DNA of 64,000 bases from the NCBI RefSeq assembly GCF_017876405.1, contig NZ_JAGINW010000001.1, positions 11,049,203 to 11,113,202 of the forward strand, read 5' to 3'. Positions 1-9,655 of the stretch are shown piece by piece. The position numbers were made by a program, and so were the translations under genes. Each line of letters opens with the position of its first letter. Position 1 is the first letter of the stretch. The notes under the pieces were generated by a model. It worked only from the letters and a program-made list of their open reading frames with translations, was not told where the DNA came from and did not search any database. The stretch comes from Kibdelosporangium banguiense (GTDB lineage Bacteria > Actinomycetota > Actinomycetes > Mycobacteriales > Pseudonocardiaceae).

Positions 1-1406
1 CCTGCCTCACCGGCGAGGTAGATTGTGTCGTTCACGATGGTCAGGCCGCTGGGTGAGGCATTGAAGGTGCGCCAGGTCTGGACCGGGTCGATCAGGTTGC
101 GGTCGTGCGCGCCACATGGACCTTCGCAGTATGGCCAGCCGTAGTTGCCGCCCTTACGGATCAGGTTCAGTTCGTCCTGCTCGGAATTGCCGAACTCGGA
201 CTGCCAAAGGCGTCCCCGGGAGTCGAACGCCAGACCCTGCGGGTTCCGATGACCGTAACTCCAGATGTACTTGCCAGGGAACGGATTGTCCGCGGGGACA
301 GTGCCGTCCGGGTTCATCCGCAGGATCTTTCCGTTGAGCGAGTTGAGATCCTGGGCATTCGCACTGTTCTGGGCATCACCGGTTGAGGCATAAAGCTTGC
401 CATCCGGCCCGAACCGCAGGCGCCCACCATTGTGGAACTTGCTGCGTGCGATGCCGGACACCAGGACCTGCCGAGACTCAAGATCAAGGGTCTGGTTCGC
501 GTACTTGAACCGGACAACCCGGTTGTCGGTGAGCGTGGTGTGCATGACGTACAACCAGCCTGACCGGTACGCCAGGCCCATCAGGCCGCCCTCCCCCGTC
601 GTACCCGCGACATCCGGCACTACGGCAACCAGGGTTTTCGTCCCCGAAGGCGTCAGATGATAGATCTTGAACGCATCCCGCTCGCTGAAAAGAGCCGACC
701 CATCAGGCAGAAACGTCAGCCCCCACGGAATATCGTCACTCACGGCAAGCCGGTCAGCCCGGCCCACGGGGTCCGCCCCCGGCCTGGTGCGAGCCGAGAT
801 CGCCGCCGGAGCCGAGAAGTGGCCGCCAACATCCTTGGCCACCACAGTAAAATCGAAACTCGTCCGGTCAGGCAGCCCATTGACCGACCCAGTCGTGCCG
901 GTGGACATAGCCACCCTCTTGTCCCCCAGCCGAACCTCATACCCAGTCACCCCGACATCATCAGCCGAGGCATCCCAAGCCAGCTCAATATTGTTGGCCC
1001 CAGCCCGGACAACTCGCACATTGGCAGGCACAGTCGGCGGCGTGACATCCGGCGCACGAACCGCAGTAGTCATGACCACTTCGTTGCTGGGTAAGGAAAG
1101 CGCCCGATCAGTATCCCTGGCCAGCACAGTCCAGCGGTACTCACGGTTAGGCTGCAGGTTGTCCACAACCTTGGTAGTGGTCCGCCCCCCAACAATCCTG
1201 GACATACTGCCGCGCTGGTTGATCTCATACGAGAACACACCAACATCATCAGTAGCCGCATCCCACGCCAAGGTGACACTCGTCTGCGTCACATCCACAA
1301 CACGCAGGTTCACCGGCGCAGAGGGCGGCGCTGACGCCGAAGCACCCGGCACAACAGTCAGGAGCATGCAGGCGGCCACAGCCGCAACGCTGATCCGACG
1401 GATCAC
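1..1406 (-). CDS. Secreted FN3-fused PQQ-type sugar dehydrogenase (GSDH fold), 3' end missing
   Basis: I read this frame by hand: GTG at 1404-1406 after the strong ribosome site AGGAGAGG, open to the window edge (about 468 codons seen). Residues 1-24 are a signal peptide (IRRISVAAVAACMLL, ending near ASA). Two fibronectin type III domains follow (about 27-110 and 115-205, each with a TLAWD or ELAWD strand and DDVGV). From about residue 210 comes a six-bladed glucose/sorbosone dehydrogenase propeller, recognised by WGLTFLPDG, GEGGLMGLAY, FHNGGRLRFGPDG, LYASTGD and YGHRNPQGLAFD. The family oxidises sugars or sugar alcohols outside the cell with PQQ. The exact substrate cannot be read. It is separated from the rhamnoside operon by a hairpin, so it is probably its own unit. 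Confidence 0.88.
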   Translation of the reverse strand, partial: MIRRISVAAVAACMLLTVVPGASASAPPSAPVNLRVVDVTQTSVTLAWDAATDDVGVFSYEINQRGSMSRIVGGRTTTKVVDNLQPNREYRWTVLARDTDRALSLPSNEVVMTTAVRAPDVTPPTVPANVRVVRAGANNIELAWDASADDVGVTGYEVRLGDKRVAMSTGTTGSVNGLPDRTSFDFTVVAKDVGGHFSAPAAISARTRPGADPVGRADRLAVSDDIPWGLTFLPDGSALFSERDAFKIYHLTPSGTKTLVAVVPDVAGTTGEGGLMGLAYRSGWLYVMHTTLTDNRVVRFKYANQTLDLESRQVLVSGIARSKFHNGGRLRFGPDGKLYASTGDAQNSANAQDLNSLNGKILRMNPDGTVPADNPFPGKYIWSYGHRNPQGLAFDSRGRLWQSEFGNSEQDELNLIRKGGNYGWPYCEGPCGAHDRNLIDPVQTWRTFNASPSGLTIVNDTIYLAGEA

Positions 1407-1737
1407 AAACCTCTCCTAAAAGGCCGTTGCGGCGGCGAACACAGGCATACCACATCACCTGCCCGGACAGAAGTCAGACACCAGACCCGATGCAGACGCC
1501 GACGACAGAGGCAAGGCAGAGCCCTGCGACCGGATGTCGTCCTGGGTGAACGACAGCGGCAGGCCCCTCATGGCTCTGACCGAGAACCCCACCTTGATCC
1601 ATGGGCCTGCCCTTTAGTCCTGACGTGGCCGCCTCAGAGGCTTCGTGTCAAATCGAGCCGTCCCAGCCACAGACACCAAAGCCGGGATGCGAGCTGTTCG
1701 CAGGGTGGCGCGCTCTGCGAACAGCTCGCAAGAACAA
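1407..1737. other. Intergenic region: promoter of the sugar-dehydrogenase gene plus terminator
   Basis: This gap of about 330 bp lies between the GTG start of the minus-strand dehydrogenase and the stop of the upstream rhamnosidase. It holds the hairpin listed separately at 1689-1729 and must contain the dehydrogenase promoter. I see no convincing coding frame and no clear operator. Confidence 0.6.
1689..1729 (-). terminator. Strong stem-loop after the rhamnosidase operon
   Basis: A perfect 15-bp inverted repeat (GCGAGCTGTTCGCAG at 1689-1703, its complement at 1715-1729) with an 11-nt loop lies 8 bp past the TGA of the last operon gene. There is no long U-tract, as is common in actinomycete terminators. 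Confidence 0.8.
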
Positions 1738-4700
1738 TCAGCCCGGAACAACGGTAAAGGCGAAAGACCCAGCCCCGGTCCGATAAACCGAATACCCGCC
1801 CTCAACACGCAGGAACTCAGCCCGGTCAGGTTTCCGAACCTTCTCCCCAGCCTGCACCGGAACCCAAACCTCACCAACAGTATTAGCCGGAACATCCACT
1901 GTCAGCCGGAACGAACGACCCGACCGGAACCATTCAGAGCCAACAGCACCCTGCCTCGTCTGGAAGCTACCCTTCACATGAGTAAGGTCACCAACAACCT
2001 TGGGCTGAATAACCACCAACTGGGGACCTTCAACACGAATCCCAGCCAACCCGGTATGGAACCACTCCTCAATCTGAGCAAGGATCATGTGGTTCTTCGA
2101 AGCCCCACGACCCCAGTTCTCACCGATGGTGGTCATCCCGCCGGGATTAGCAGTAGTCGACTGCATGAAGTACCCATAACTGGGCTGGTCGTCTTCCTGC
2201 AGCAACTCCCACAACACGTCGTCACGGCCACCAGCGGCAAGCGCACGGACAGTCGAAGCCATCCCGATTGTCCCGCCACTGAAATGCGGCCCATCCCCGT
2301 TGGGGTGGAACGCGTACACGAGCTCAACGAGCGCGGCAAGGACAGCCTGCCGCTCACTGTCCGGCACCAGCCCAGCATCCAGGGCCAACGCTTGCGCAGC
2401 CTGCGTCGCACCAACTGTTCCTGCGTTTCCGTCAGCTGTATACCGGCGGAGGGTGGTGTTGTAGAAGGCGGCGTTGAAAGACGTTTTGATGTCCTGGGCC
2501 AGTGTCCGGTATTTCCGGGCGTCGGCCTGGTGGCCGGTCAGCTCCGCCATCGTCGCGAGTTTGCTGATCATGACGTAGTAGCCCCACGTCCCGGTGATCC
2601 GGCCTGAGGTCTGCTCGGCGGAGATCCAGTCGGCGAGGGCGGCGTCGACGATGTGCGCCGGGCTCGCTTTCTGCCGCTGAATGTAGTCCGCGAACGCCAC
2701 CATCTGGTCGTAGTATCGCGTCATTGTCTCGGTGTCGCCGTACATCTCGTACAACATCGAGGGGACAAGAACAATCGCGTTACCCCAGTTGATCTCATCA
2801 CCGAAGCGTCCACTGTAGCCCCAGTCGTAGACGGGAGTCTTCAGAGCCACGTTGCCACGCATCGGCGTGTCAGCCATCGACTGGCCTTCCACGAGATGGC
2901 GCATTGTTGTCCGGAGGTACGCGCCGAGCTCGAAGTTGCGGTGGATGGCGCCCATCGGCATGGTGTAGTCGGCCGGGTAGGACAGCTTTTCCCGCCCCGG
3001 ACAGTCGGTGAACACCGACATCATGTTCGACGCGAACGAATACCTGGCCATCGTGTGAATACGGTTGATGCGGGCGTTGGACGTGGAAACCTCGCCCGCC
3101 ACAGGTGTGGCCGCCTGCAACCGAATACCCTTGACCAGGTCCTTGGTGGGTACGAATCCCTCGGGCAGACCAGTCACCTGAACCCACTGCATACCGAAGT
3201 AACTGAACTCCGGATGCCAGCTCTCCCGCGCGGAACCGGCTGTGGTGTAAGTATTGAACAGGTCGGTGCCCCGACTACCACCTCCACCCATCAGCGACGT
3301 CTGGTCCACAGTCCCGTTCGCGGCAAGGGACTCGGCTGGCGCGACGCGGATGGTCGTCCCCGCCGGGATTCGCCTGTCGGGATTCAGCTGAGGCCAGCCG
3401 ACCATGTTCTGTCCGAAATCGAACACCCATGTGCCCGGCACCGGGTTGGTCACCGAGACCGGCGTGAACGTCTCAGCGATCTTGACCGGCTCGGCCGTCC
3501 TGGCCACGAGTTTGGTGGCGAGATTCGGCGGCGGCGCGAAACCGGCCGCGCCCCATGACATAGCTGATCCGTCCCGGCGCTTCGCGGTCGCCGAGAGGTC
3601 GGACCTCGGTAGATCCCAGCCCGGCTGTTCGCGGCGGGCGTCGTAGTCCGCTCCGGAGTACCAGGCGTCGGTGACGAGCGATCCGAGCGCGGTGTGCCAG
3701 GACCGATCCGAGACGATGACGTCGTTCTTGCCGTTGGCGTACGAGATCTCCAGCCGCGCGATCAACCGCGGCGTGACCGCGGCACCGGCACTGGGGTCAC
3801 TCGCGGCGATGTTGTTGCCCGAACCAGTCACCGCCGCACCTGTTGTGTGCGGTTTGGACAGTGCGGGAGTGAATGTGATGCCGCTGCCTTCGATTCCGGT
3901 GATGGTGCGGGATTCCAGGTTCTCGCCGCCATTGCCGGTGTCGATGTTGACCGTGCCGCCGACATGGTAGTTGGCGACGTTGTCCAGCTGCACGACGGTG
4001 GTACCAGCCGCAGCATCGGCAGCGAGCACTCCGCTGCCTTTGAGCTGGCTCTGCCACCACGAGTACGGAGAATTCCTACCGACAGCCGCGTTGGTGACGC
4101 TTCGCCGGACGTACGCGGGACCGTTCCCGAGTTGAACGCCGAGTGTGTTGTCTCCCTTGTTCAAGCGATCTGTGATGTCGTAGGTCCGGTACTCGCTGGA
4201 GAGCTGGTAGTTCGAGTTCCCTGGCGCGAGTACCTCGTCAGTGAGCTTGTTTCCGTTGAGCGTCGGCAGCTGCAACCCGACGCCGGACAGATACAGCCGG
4301 GCCTGGCTGACGTTCCGGCCCACGGTGAACTGCCGGGCGAAGATCGGCATCGGCTGGCCCTCGGTCCGGCCCGGGTACTCGATCCACCGGGCCGCTCCCC
4401 AGTCGCTCTGCTGGAGCAGCCCCATTTCCCATGCGGCCGACCGGCTCCAGTCCGACGCCCGCGAGTCGGCATCCCAGACTCGCACGCGCCACACGACCCG
4501 GTCCCGCGAACCGAGTTTCCGGCCCGAATAACGAACTCCGGACTGGGTCGCGGACTTGACCCTGCCCGTGTCCCAGATGAGCCGCCCCTTCTTCAGGTCC
4601 AACTCGGTGGACGCGGCTTGGATCTGGTACGCGGTCTGCCGGTCGGCGGGACACACCCGTTGCCGGCAAGGATGCGCGGCGACCATCTGCCATGACAGCA

Positions 4701-4857
4701 AGGGGTTGCCGTCGTCGATGCCCAGCGGTTCGTCGTGCCGGTCGTTGACCCGCAGAGCGGTCACGTCCACATCGGATCTACCTGATGCCATGGCCGGTGC
4801 GGCAGGAAGAAGTAACGCGAGTGACAATCCCAGTCCGGCAGCGAGATGCCTTGACAT
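1738..4857 (-). CDS. Secreted alpha-L-rhamnosidase, GH78
   Basis: A 1039-residue enzyme with a signal peptide (residues 1-25, LSLALLLPAAPAMASG) that should remove alpha-L-rhamnose from polysaccharides or glycosides outside the cell. It has the GH78 N-terminal strand (LRVNDRHDEPLGID), beta-sandwich domains, then the (alpha/alpha)6 catalytic domain from about residue 590. The catalytic-acid region reads DCPGREKLSYPAD, the REKL variant rather than QRDERLGW. The later acidic motif is TTIGENWG. An extra module of about 80 residues (about 275-355, beginning GVLAADAAAGTTVVQLDNVA) interrupts the N-terminal sandwich region. It is the last gene of the operon, 3 bp after the binding-protein gene, and is followed by a stem-loop. 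Regulation is presumably by the divergent LacI protein. Confidence 0.92.
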   Translation of the reverse strand: MSRHLAAGLGLSLALLLPAAPAMASGRSDVDVTALRVNDRHDEPLGIDDGNPLLSWQMVAAHPCRQRVCPADRQTAYQIQAASTELDLKKGRLIWDTGRVKSATQSGVRYSGRKLGSRDRVVWRVRVWDADSRASDWSRSAAWEMGLLQQSDWGAARWIEYPGRTEGQPMPIFARQFTVGRNVSQARLYLSGVGLQLPTLNGNKLTDEVLAPGNSNYQLSSEYRTYDITDRLNKGDNTLGVQLGNGPAYVRRSVTNAAVGRNSPYSWWQSQLKGSGVLAADAAAGTTVVQLDNVANYHVGGTVNIDTGNGGENLESRTITGIEGSGITFTPALSKPHTTGAAVTGSGNNIAASDPSAGAAVTPRLIARLEISYANGKNDVIVSDRSWHTALGSLVTDAWYSGADYDARREQPGWDLPRSDLSATAKRRDGSAMSWGAAGFAPPPNLATKLVARTAEPVKIAETFTPVSVTNPVPGTWVFDFGQNMVGWPQLNPDRRIPAGTTIRVAPAESLAANGTVDQTSLMGGGGSRGTDLFNTYTTAGSARESWHPEFSYFGMQWVQVTGLPEGFVPTKDLVKGIRLQAATPVAGEVSTSNARINRIHTMARYSFASNMMSVFTDCPGREKLSYPADYTMPMGAIHRNFELGAYLRTTMRHLVEGQSMADTPMRGNVALKTPVYDWGYSGRFGDEINWGNAIVLVPSMLYEMYGDTETMTRYYDQMVAFADYIQRQKASPAHIVDAALADWISAEQTSGRITGTWGYYVMISKLATMAELTGHQADARKYRTLAQDIKTSFNAAFYNTTLRRYTADGNAGTVGATQAAQALALDAGLVPDSERQAVLAALVELVYAFHPNGDGPHFSGGTIGMASTVRALAAGGRDDVLWELLQEDDQPSYGYFMQSTTANPGGMTTIGENWGRGASKNHMILAQIEEWFHTGLAGIRVEGPQLVVIQPKVVGDLTHVKGSFQTRQGAVGSEWFRSGRSFRLTVDVPANTVGEVWVPVQAGEKVRKPDRAEFLRVEGGYSVYRTGAGSFAFTVVPG

Positions 4858-4860
4858 GGT

Positions 4861-6120
4861 TCATGCTCCTGCCTTGTAGTCGGCGTCCATCGCGACGAGC
4901 ATCTTGTCCGGGGTCGACTGTCCACTGAAGATCTCCTGCAGCCCGGTGAGCATCGTCTGCTGCACCTTCGCGTTGGGCCACAGCTGATCCATGAACGGGA
5001 CAGTACGGTTGTCGTTGATGAACTTGCCGACCTCGGCCAGCGACGGGTCGGCGCCAAAGCCGGTGTCGGTCAGGGCAGGCAACCCACCCTGCTTGGTGAC
5101 GAACAGGTTCATTCCCTGCGGGGACATCACGAAGTTCACGAACTTCAGCGCGAGGTCCTTGTTCTTCGTCTTGGCGTTGACGCCGTAACCGGCGCCGGCC
5201 GCTGCGGGCATAAGGGCCTTGGAGGCGTCGTCCGTGGCCGGAAGTGCCTTGATGGTGAACGTGCCGGCCGGGTTCTGCTTCTTGAGCAGGGCGATCACCC
5301 AGTTGCCCTGGATCATGCCCAGCGTCTTGCCGGTCGCGGCCAGTTGCTGGCTGGCCTCGTAGCTGGTGCCGAGCGGGTTCTGCTGGAAGCACCCGGTCTT
5401 GTCCATCTCGATGTACTTGGCCAGGGCGGTGTTCCAGGCCGAGCCCGCGAAAGTGGCCTGGCCGTCCTGCATCTTCTTGTCGAAGTTCTTGTCGTCGCCG
5501 TAGACGGTCGTGGCGACGAAGCTGTACAGCACCAACTGGGTCACCCACTTGTCCTGGATGCCCAGTGCGAATGCCGGAGTTCCCTTCGCGGCGGCCGCAC
5601 GGCAGAAAGCCAGCAGTTCGGTGTAGGTCGTCGGCGGGGTGAGAGCGGCCTTCTCCATGGCTTGCTGGTTGTAGACGGCACCGATGGCGTTGAGGCCGAA
5701 GACCGCGTTGTAGGTCTTGCCTTCGTACTGGGTCACCGTCTTGACCGACTCCGGGTACTTCGCGGCCCAGGGCTGGCCGGACAGATCGAGTAAGTACCCG
5801 GGCTTGGCCAGGACATAGGTCGCGCCTGGGTTGCCGTTGCCCGGCCAGACCGACATCACGTCCGGTCCGGTGCCGGAGGCGAGCTGGGTCCGGATCTGCT
5901 GCTGGTACTGGTCGGCGCCGCTCGTGCTGAGACGTACCGTGACGCCGGGGTTGGCCGCCTCGAACGCCTTCACCACGTCCTCGACCGACCCCTGGTCCAC
6001 CGAGGCGACGGTCAGGACGCTGGGTTCGGCGGTATTGCCACCGGTGCCGGCATTGGTGCCACCGCTGCAACCAGCCAGCAGAAGGACGGCCGCCAGGACT
6101 CGTACTACTGAGGACTTCAT
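4861..6120 (-). CDS. Lipoprotein sugar-binding protein of a CUT1-type ABC transporter
   Basis: A 419-residue extracellular solute-binding protein (SBP_bac_1 type). The start ATG at 6118-6120 gives a clean lipoprotein signal (MKSSVVRVLAAVLLLAGCSGG) with lipobox LAGC, so it should be anchored outside the membrane. An open frame extends upstream but runs through the preceding gene and is not real. The family delivers oligosaccharides to the permease pair. It lies 2 bp after one GH78 gene and 3 bp before another, so the likely ligand is a rhamnose-containing oligosaccharide (inference from context). Confidence 0.92.
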   Translation of the reverse strand: MKSSVVRVLAAVLLLAGCSGGTNAGTGGNTAEPSVLTVASVDQGSVEDVVKAFEAANPGVTVRLSTSGADQYQQQIRTQLASGTGPDVMSVWPGNGNPGATYVLAKPGYLLDLSGQPWAAKYPESVKTVTQYEGKTYNAVFGLNAIGAVYNQQAMEKAALTPPTTYTELLAFCRAAAAKGTPAFALGIQDKWVTQLVLYSFVATTVYGDDKNFDKKMQDGQATFAGSAWNTALAKYIEMDKTGCFQQNPLGTSYEASQQLAATGKTLGMIQGNWVIALLKKQNPAGTFTIKALPATDDASKALMPAAAGAGYGVNAKTKNKDLALKFVNFVMSPQGMNLFVTKQGGLPALTDTGFGADPSLAEVGKFINDNRTVPFMDQLWPNAKVQQTMLTGLQEIFSGQSTPDKMLVAMDADYKAGA

Positions 6121-6122
6121 GA

Positions 6123-8837
6123 CTACTCCCGCATAGAAGGGATCGGTGCGACAGCGCTGAAGACGTAACGGCCTGATGCCAGCCGCAACGTCACACCCCC
6201 AGCCGACGTCTCGGCTTTCAGAACCCCTGGCTGATCGGCCACCGGCAGGTCGTTCTCGAGCACGCTGTCCGGCTCTGCGGTGGGTACCTCCAGCACGGCG
6301 GTGCACCCTGGCGGCACCGTCGCGGTCACCGTGATCCGGCCATCGGCAAGCGACCATCCACACGCGATACGTCCGCGCACGGTGTCCTGCACTGCCCGGG
6401 CCCATGTGAGCGTGCCGCCGGGCAGCGGGCGCAGCAGCAGTTCGCTGTACGCCACCGAAGCAGGCGTCTGGTCGATACCGGCCACCCGCCCGAAGAGCCA
6501 GTCCCCCACGCTGCCGAGGCTGTAGTGGTTGAACGAGTTCATCGCGGCGGACTGGAACCCGCCGTGATCGGTCCACCCGTCCCAGCGCTCCCAGATCGTG
6601 GTGGCGCCGTGCCGGATGGAGTAGCCCCAGGACGGAAACTCCTCCTGGTGCAACAGGGCGTAGGCCAGATCGGCCCGGCCGTGGTCGGCCAGCACCGGGC
6701 AGAGCAGGGCCACGCCCACGAACCCGGTCGTCAGCCGGGTCCCGCGCTTCTCGATGTCGGCCGCCAGATGCTCGACCGCGCCTGCCACCAAGTCCTCGGG
6801 AAGCAGGCCGAACGCCAGTGCCAGCAGGTAGCCGGTCTGGGTTCCTCCTTCGACCGTGCCGTCCTCACCGACGTATGCCTCGACGAACGCCGCCCGGATC
6901 GCGGTGTGCAGGTCCCGGTATTCGGCCGCCTTGGACCGCAGTCCCAGGACCTCGGCCGCCTCGGCCACGATCTGGGTGCTGCGGGCGAAGTACGCGGTCG
7001 ACAGCACGTCTCGTGGCGTGACCGCGTCGACCTGCAGCCAGTCGCCGTACGAATTTCCTGTGCGATGACGCCACCGCAGATCGGGATTGTGCCTGCGGAT
7101 GTGCTCGATCCAGGCCGCCATCCCGCCGAAGCAACGTCGCAGCACACGTGAATCGCCGTAGGTACGCCACAGCACCCAGGGAATGATCACTCCGCCGTCG
7201 CCCCAGGCCGGTGCGGCCTCACGACGCATGGTGATCACCGGGGAGACATCGCGGAAAGCTCCGTCGGCGTCCTGGCCGTCCAGCACGTCGAGCATCCACC
7301 GCGCGAAGAACGCTGAGACGTCCGCGTTGCGCGTGGCTGTCGGGGCGAAGATCTGGGCGTCTGCCAGCCAGCCAAGGCGTTCGTCGCGCTGGGGACAGTC
7401 GGTGGGCACCGCGACGAAGTTGCCTCGCTGTCCCCACGTGATGTTGGACTGCAGCTGGTTGACCATCGGGTCCGAGCACTCGAAGTGACCAGTCCAGGGC
7501 GTGTCGTTGTGTATCACCTGTGCCGCGACGTCGGCGGCGTCCAGGTCGCCGGGGTAGTTGGCGACCTCGACATACCGAAAGCCGTGGAAGGTGAACTGCG
7601 GCTCGAATACCTCACGCTTGTCACCACAGGTGATGTACACATCTGTGGCCTTGGCGCTACGCAGATTGTCCACGTACAGCTCGCCGTCGGCCAGGATCTC
7701 GGCGTGCCGCAGAACGATCCGCTGCCCGGACTCGGCCTGCCGCACGGTGAGCCGTACCCGGCCGGTCAGGTTCTGTCCGAAGTCGACAATGAATCGGCCC
7801 GCTTCGGCCTGCCGCACACTGATCGGCGCCACGTCCCGGGTGACGCGTACGGGATGATCCGGCTCGGCGACCAGCGGTCCGGGGTCTGTGTCGAGCACCG
7901 CGACAGGCTGGAACTCCTCGCCTGATATGCGCGCAGTGTCCCATCCGGACACCTGTCGTCGCGCGTCGACACCTTGGCCCATCAGCAGATCGGCGGACTG
8001 GACCGCGCCGGGGCCCTCAGCCCAGGTGGCGTCGGTGGCCACCACCTGCCGGGAGCCGTCGGCGAAGTCGACCACCAGCTGGGCCAGCAACGCGGTGTCG
8101 TCCCCGTAGTGCTTGGCCGGACGGCGTGCGTCGAACCCGACGTACCCGCTCCACCAGCCGTCGGCGACGGTCGCGCCAAGAACATTGGGGCCTTCCTGCA
8201 ACAGCTCGGTGACGTCATAGGTCTGGTACTGCAGCCTGTGGTGGTACTCCGTCCAGCCCGGCGCAAGCTCGATGTCGCCGACCTTGAAGCCGTTGAGCCT
8301 TGGTTCGTAGATTCCCCGAGCCGTGGCATACAACCGGGCTCGCACCGGCTGACGCTCCACAGTGAACTCGCGGCGAAGGTGCAACGGCGGCGGGCCGTCA
8401 TGCGGATCTTCGTCGCTGGGCGGGTCGACGAGCGGCAGACCGTGTGGATCGCGGCCGATCCACACCGCTTCCCAGTCGTCCCGATGCAACAGGGCTGTCT
8501 CGAACCAGCTCTGCGCCACCGCTGCCGGGGCCCCTGTCTCGTCCCAGATCTCGATCCGCCAGTAGTAGCGCGTGGCCGATCGCAGAACCGGTCCGTCCCA
8601 AGGCACAAGCAGGCTGTCACCGGACTCGCGCCGGCCACTGTCCCACAGCAGACGGCTGTTGTCGTCGAGATCCGCCGTGCGCTCGGCCGCGGTGATCCGA
8701 TAGGCGCTTTGGGCCGCCCCGCGCCGGGCACTGTCGAGTCGCCACGACAGCCGGGGGCGCGGTTCACCTACTCCCAAAGGTTCGTGTCGCTGCTCGGTCT
8801 GCAGTCCGTACAGCCGTATCAAGGACAACTGCGTCAT
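6123..8837 (-). CDS. Intracellular alpha-L-rhamnosidase, GH78
   Basis: A 904-residue GH78 enzyme with no signal peptide (starts MTQLSLIRLYGLQTEQRHEPLG), so it should act on imported rhamnosides in the cytoplasm. ATG at 8835-8837 overlaps the permease stop as ATGA. The catalytic motif is the standard form DCPQRDERLGW (about residues 460-470), and the second acidic motif is TTIWERWDGWT, both typical of family 78. Together with the secreted paralogue two genes downstream it gives an outside/inside pair: trimming outside, uptake, and final hydrolysis inside. Its order within the transport genes supports that role. Confidence 0.93.
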   Translation of the reverse strand: MTQLSLIRLYGLQTEQRHEPLGVGEPRPRLSWRLDSARRGAAQSAYRITAAERTADLDDNSRLLWDSGRRESGDSLLVPWDGPVLRSATRYYWRIEIWDETGAPAAVAQSWFETALLHRDDWEAVWIGRDPHGLPLVDPPSDEDPHDGPPPLHLRREFTVERQPVRARLYATARGIYEPRLNGFKVGDIELAPGWTEYHHRLQYQTYDVTELLQEGPNVLGATVADGWWSGYVGFDARRPAKHYGDDTALLAQLVVDFADGSRQVVATDATWAEGPGAVQSADLLMGQGVDARRQVSGWDTARISGEEFQPVAVLDTDPGPLVAEPDHPVRVTRDVAPISVRQAEAGRFIVDFGQNLTGRVRLTVRQAESGQRIVLRHAEILADGELYVDNLRSAKATDVYITCGDKREVFEPQFTFHGFRYVEVANYPGDLDAADVAAQVIHNDTPWTGHFECSDPMVNQLQSNITWGQRGNFVAVPTDCPQRDERLGWLADAQIFAPTATRNADVSAFFARWMLDVLDGQDADGAFRDVSPVITMRREAAPAWGDGGVIIPWVLWRTYGDSRVLRRCFGGMAAWIEHIRRHNPDLRWRHRTGNSYGDWLQVDAVTPRDVLSTAYFARSTQIVAEAAEVLGLRSKAAEYRDLHTAIRAAFVEAYVGEDGTVEGGTQTGYLLALAFGLLPEDLVAGAVEHLAADIEKRGTRLTTGFVGVALLCPVLADHGRADLAYALLHQEEFPSWGYSIRHGATTIWERWDGWTDHGGFQSAAMNSFNHYSLGSVGDWLFGRVAGIDQTPASVAYSELLLRPLPGGTLTWARAVQDTVRGRIACGWSLADGRITVTATVPPGCTAVLEVPTAEPDSVLENDLPVADQPGVLKAETSAGGVTLRLASGRYVFSAVAPIPSMRE

Positions 8838-9655
8838 CCCTTCAGTCCTCCGGCAAAACCGTTGATGATGCTGCGTTGCAGTGCGAAGTAGACGATCAGG
8901 ACCGGCACCACGCTGATCAGCAGGGCCGCGAAGATCAGGTTCCAGTCGGAGACGTACTGACCGACGAAGCCGGCCACCGCGACCGGCATGGTCTGCTGCG
9001 CGCTGCCGCTGAGGTACAGCAACGGCGTGAAGAAGTCGTTCCACACCGCGACCGCGTTCAGCACAAGCGCGGTCACCGTGACCGGCTTGAGCATCGGGAA
9101 CACGACATACCTGAAGACCTGCAACGGCGAGCAGCCGTCGATGACCGCCGCGTCCTCGAACTCGCCGGGCATCGCGCGCATGAAGCCGACGTAGAGGAAC
9201 GTGGTGAACGGAACCTGCAGGCCCGAGTAGAACAGGATCAATGCCCACGCGGAGCCGAGCAGGCCGAGATCGCGCATGGTCTGGTAGAGCGGCAGAGCAG
9301 CGAGCTGGAACGGCAGCACCAGGCCCAGCAGGATCAGCAGGAACGTCCACTTCGACCACCGCGCGGTGACGCGGGCCAGTGGGTACGCCGCGAGTGCCGA
9401 GACGGCCAGCACGATGACCACGCTGCCCGCTGTGACCAGGAGACTGTTCATCAGCGCGCCGCCCAGAGCGCCCTGTTGCCAGGCCTCTGTGAAGTTGTCC
9501 CAGGTCGGCGACAGGGTGGGCGTGATCGGCGAGGACGTGTCCGACGGCGGCCGGACCGCGAGGTTGATCAGCACGTACAGCGGGAAGCCGACCACCAGGG
9601 CGATGGCGACCATCACCAGTTCCAGGCCGAACGTGCGCCAGCGGTAGCGGTTCAC
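8834..9655 (-). CDS. Carbohydrate ABC transporter permease (second subunit)
   Basis: A 273-residue CUT1-family inner-membrane permease with about six transmembrane helices. The cytoplasmic EAA-type loop reads EDAAVIDGCSPLQVFRYVVFP, and the C-terminus NGFAGGLKG is typical of MalG-type subunits. The start is GTG at 9653-9655, overlapping the upstream TGA by 4 bp (GTGA); longer frames run into the neighbouring gene. It pairs with the permease encoded just upstream. No ATP-binding subunit is encoded nearby, so a shared MsiK-like ATPase is expected. Confidence 0.93.
   Translation of the reverse strand: MNRYRWRTFGLELVMVAIALVVGFPLYVLINLAVRPPSDTSSPITPTLSPTWDNFTEAWQQGALGGALMNSLLVTAGSVVIVLAVSALAAYPLARVTARWSKWTFLLILLGLVLPFQLAALPLYQTMRDLGLLGSAWALILFYSGLQVPFTTFLYVGFMRAMPGEFEDAAVIDGCSPLQVFRYVVFPMLKPVTVTALVLNAVAVWNDFFTPLLYLSGSAQQTMPVAVAGFVGQYVSDWNLIFAALLISVVPVLIVYFALQRSIINGFAGGLKG

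Noticed and set aside
4861-6576. 571-codon version of the binding protein
   Set aside because: The extra N-terminus overlaps the upstream rhamnosidase in another frame; the lipoprotein signal at 6120 fixes the start.
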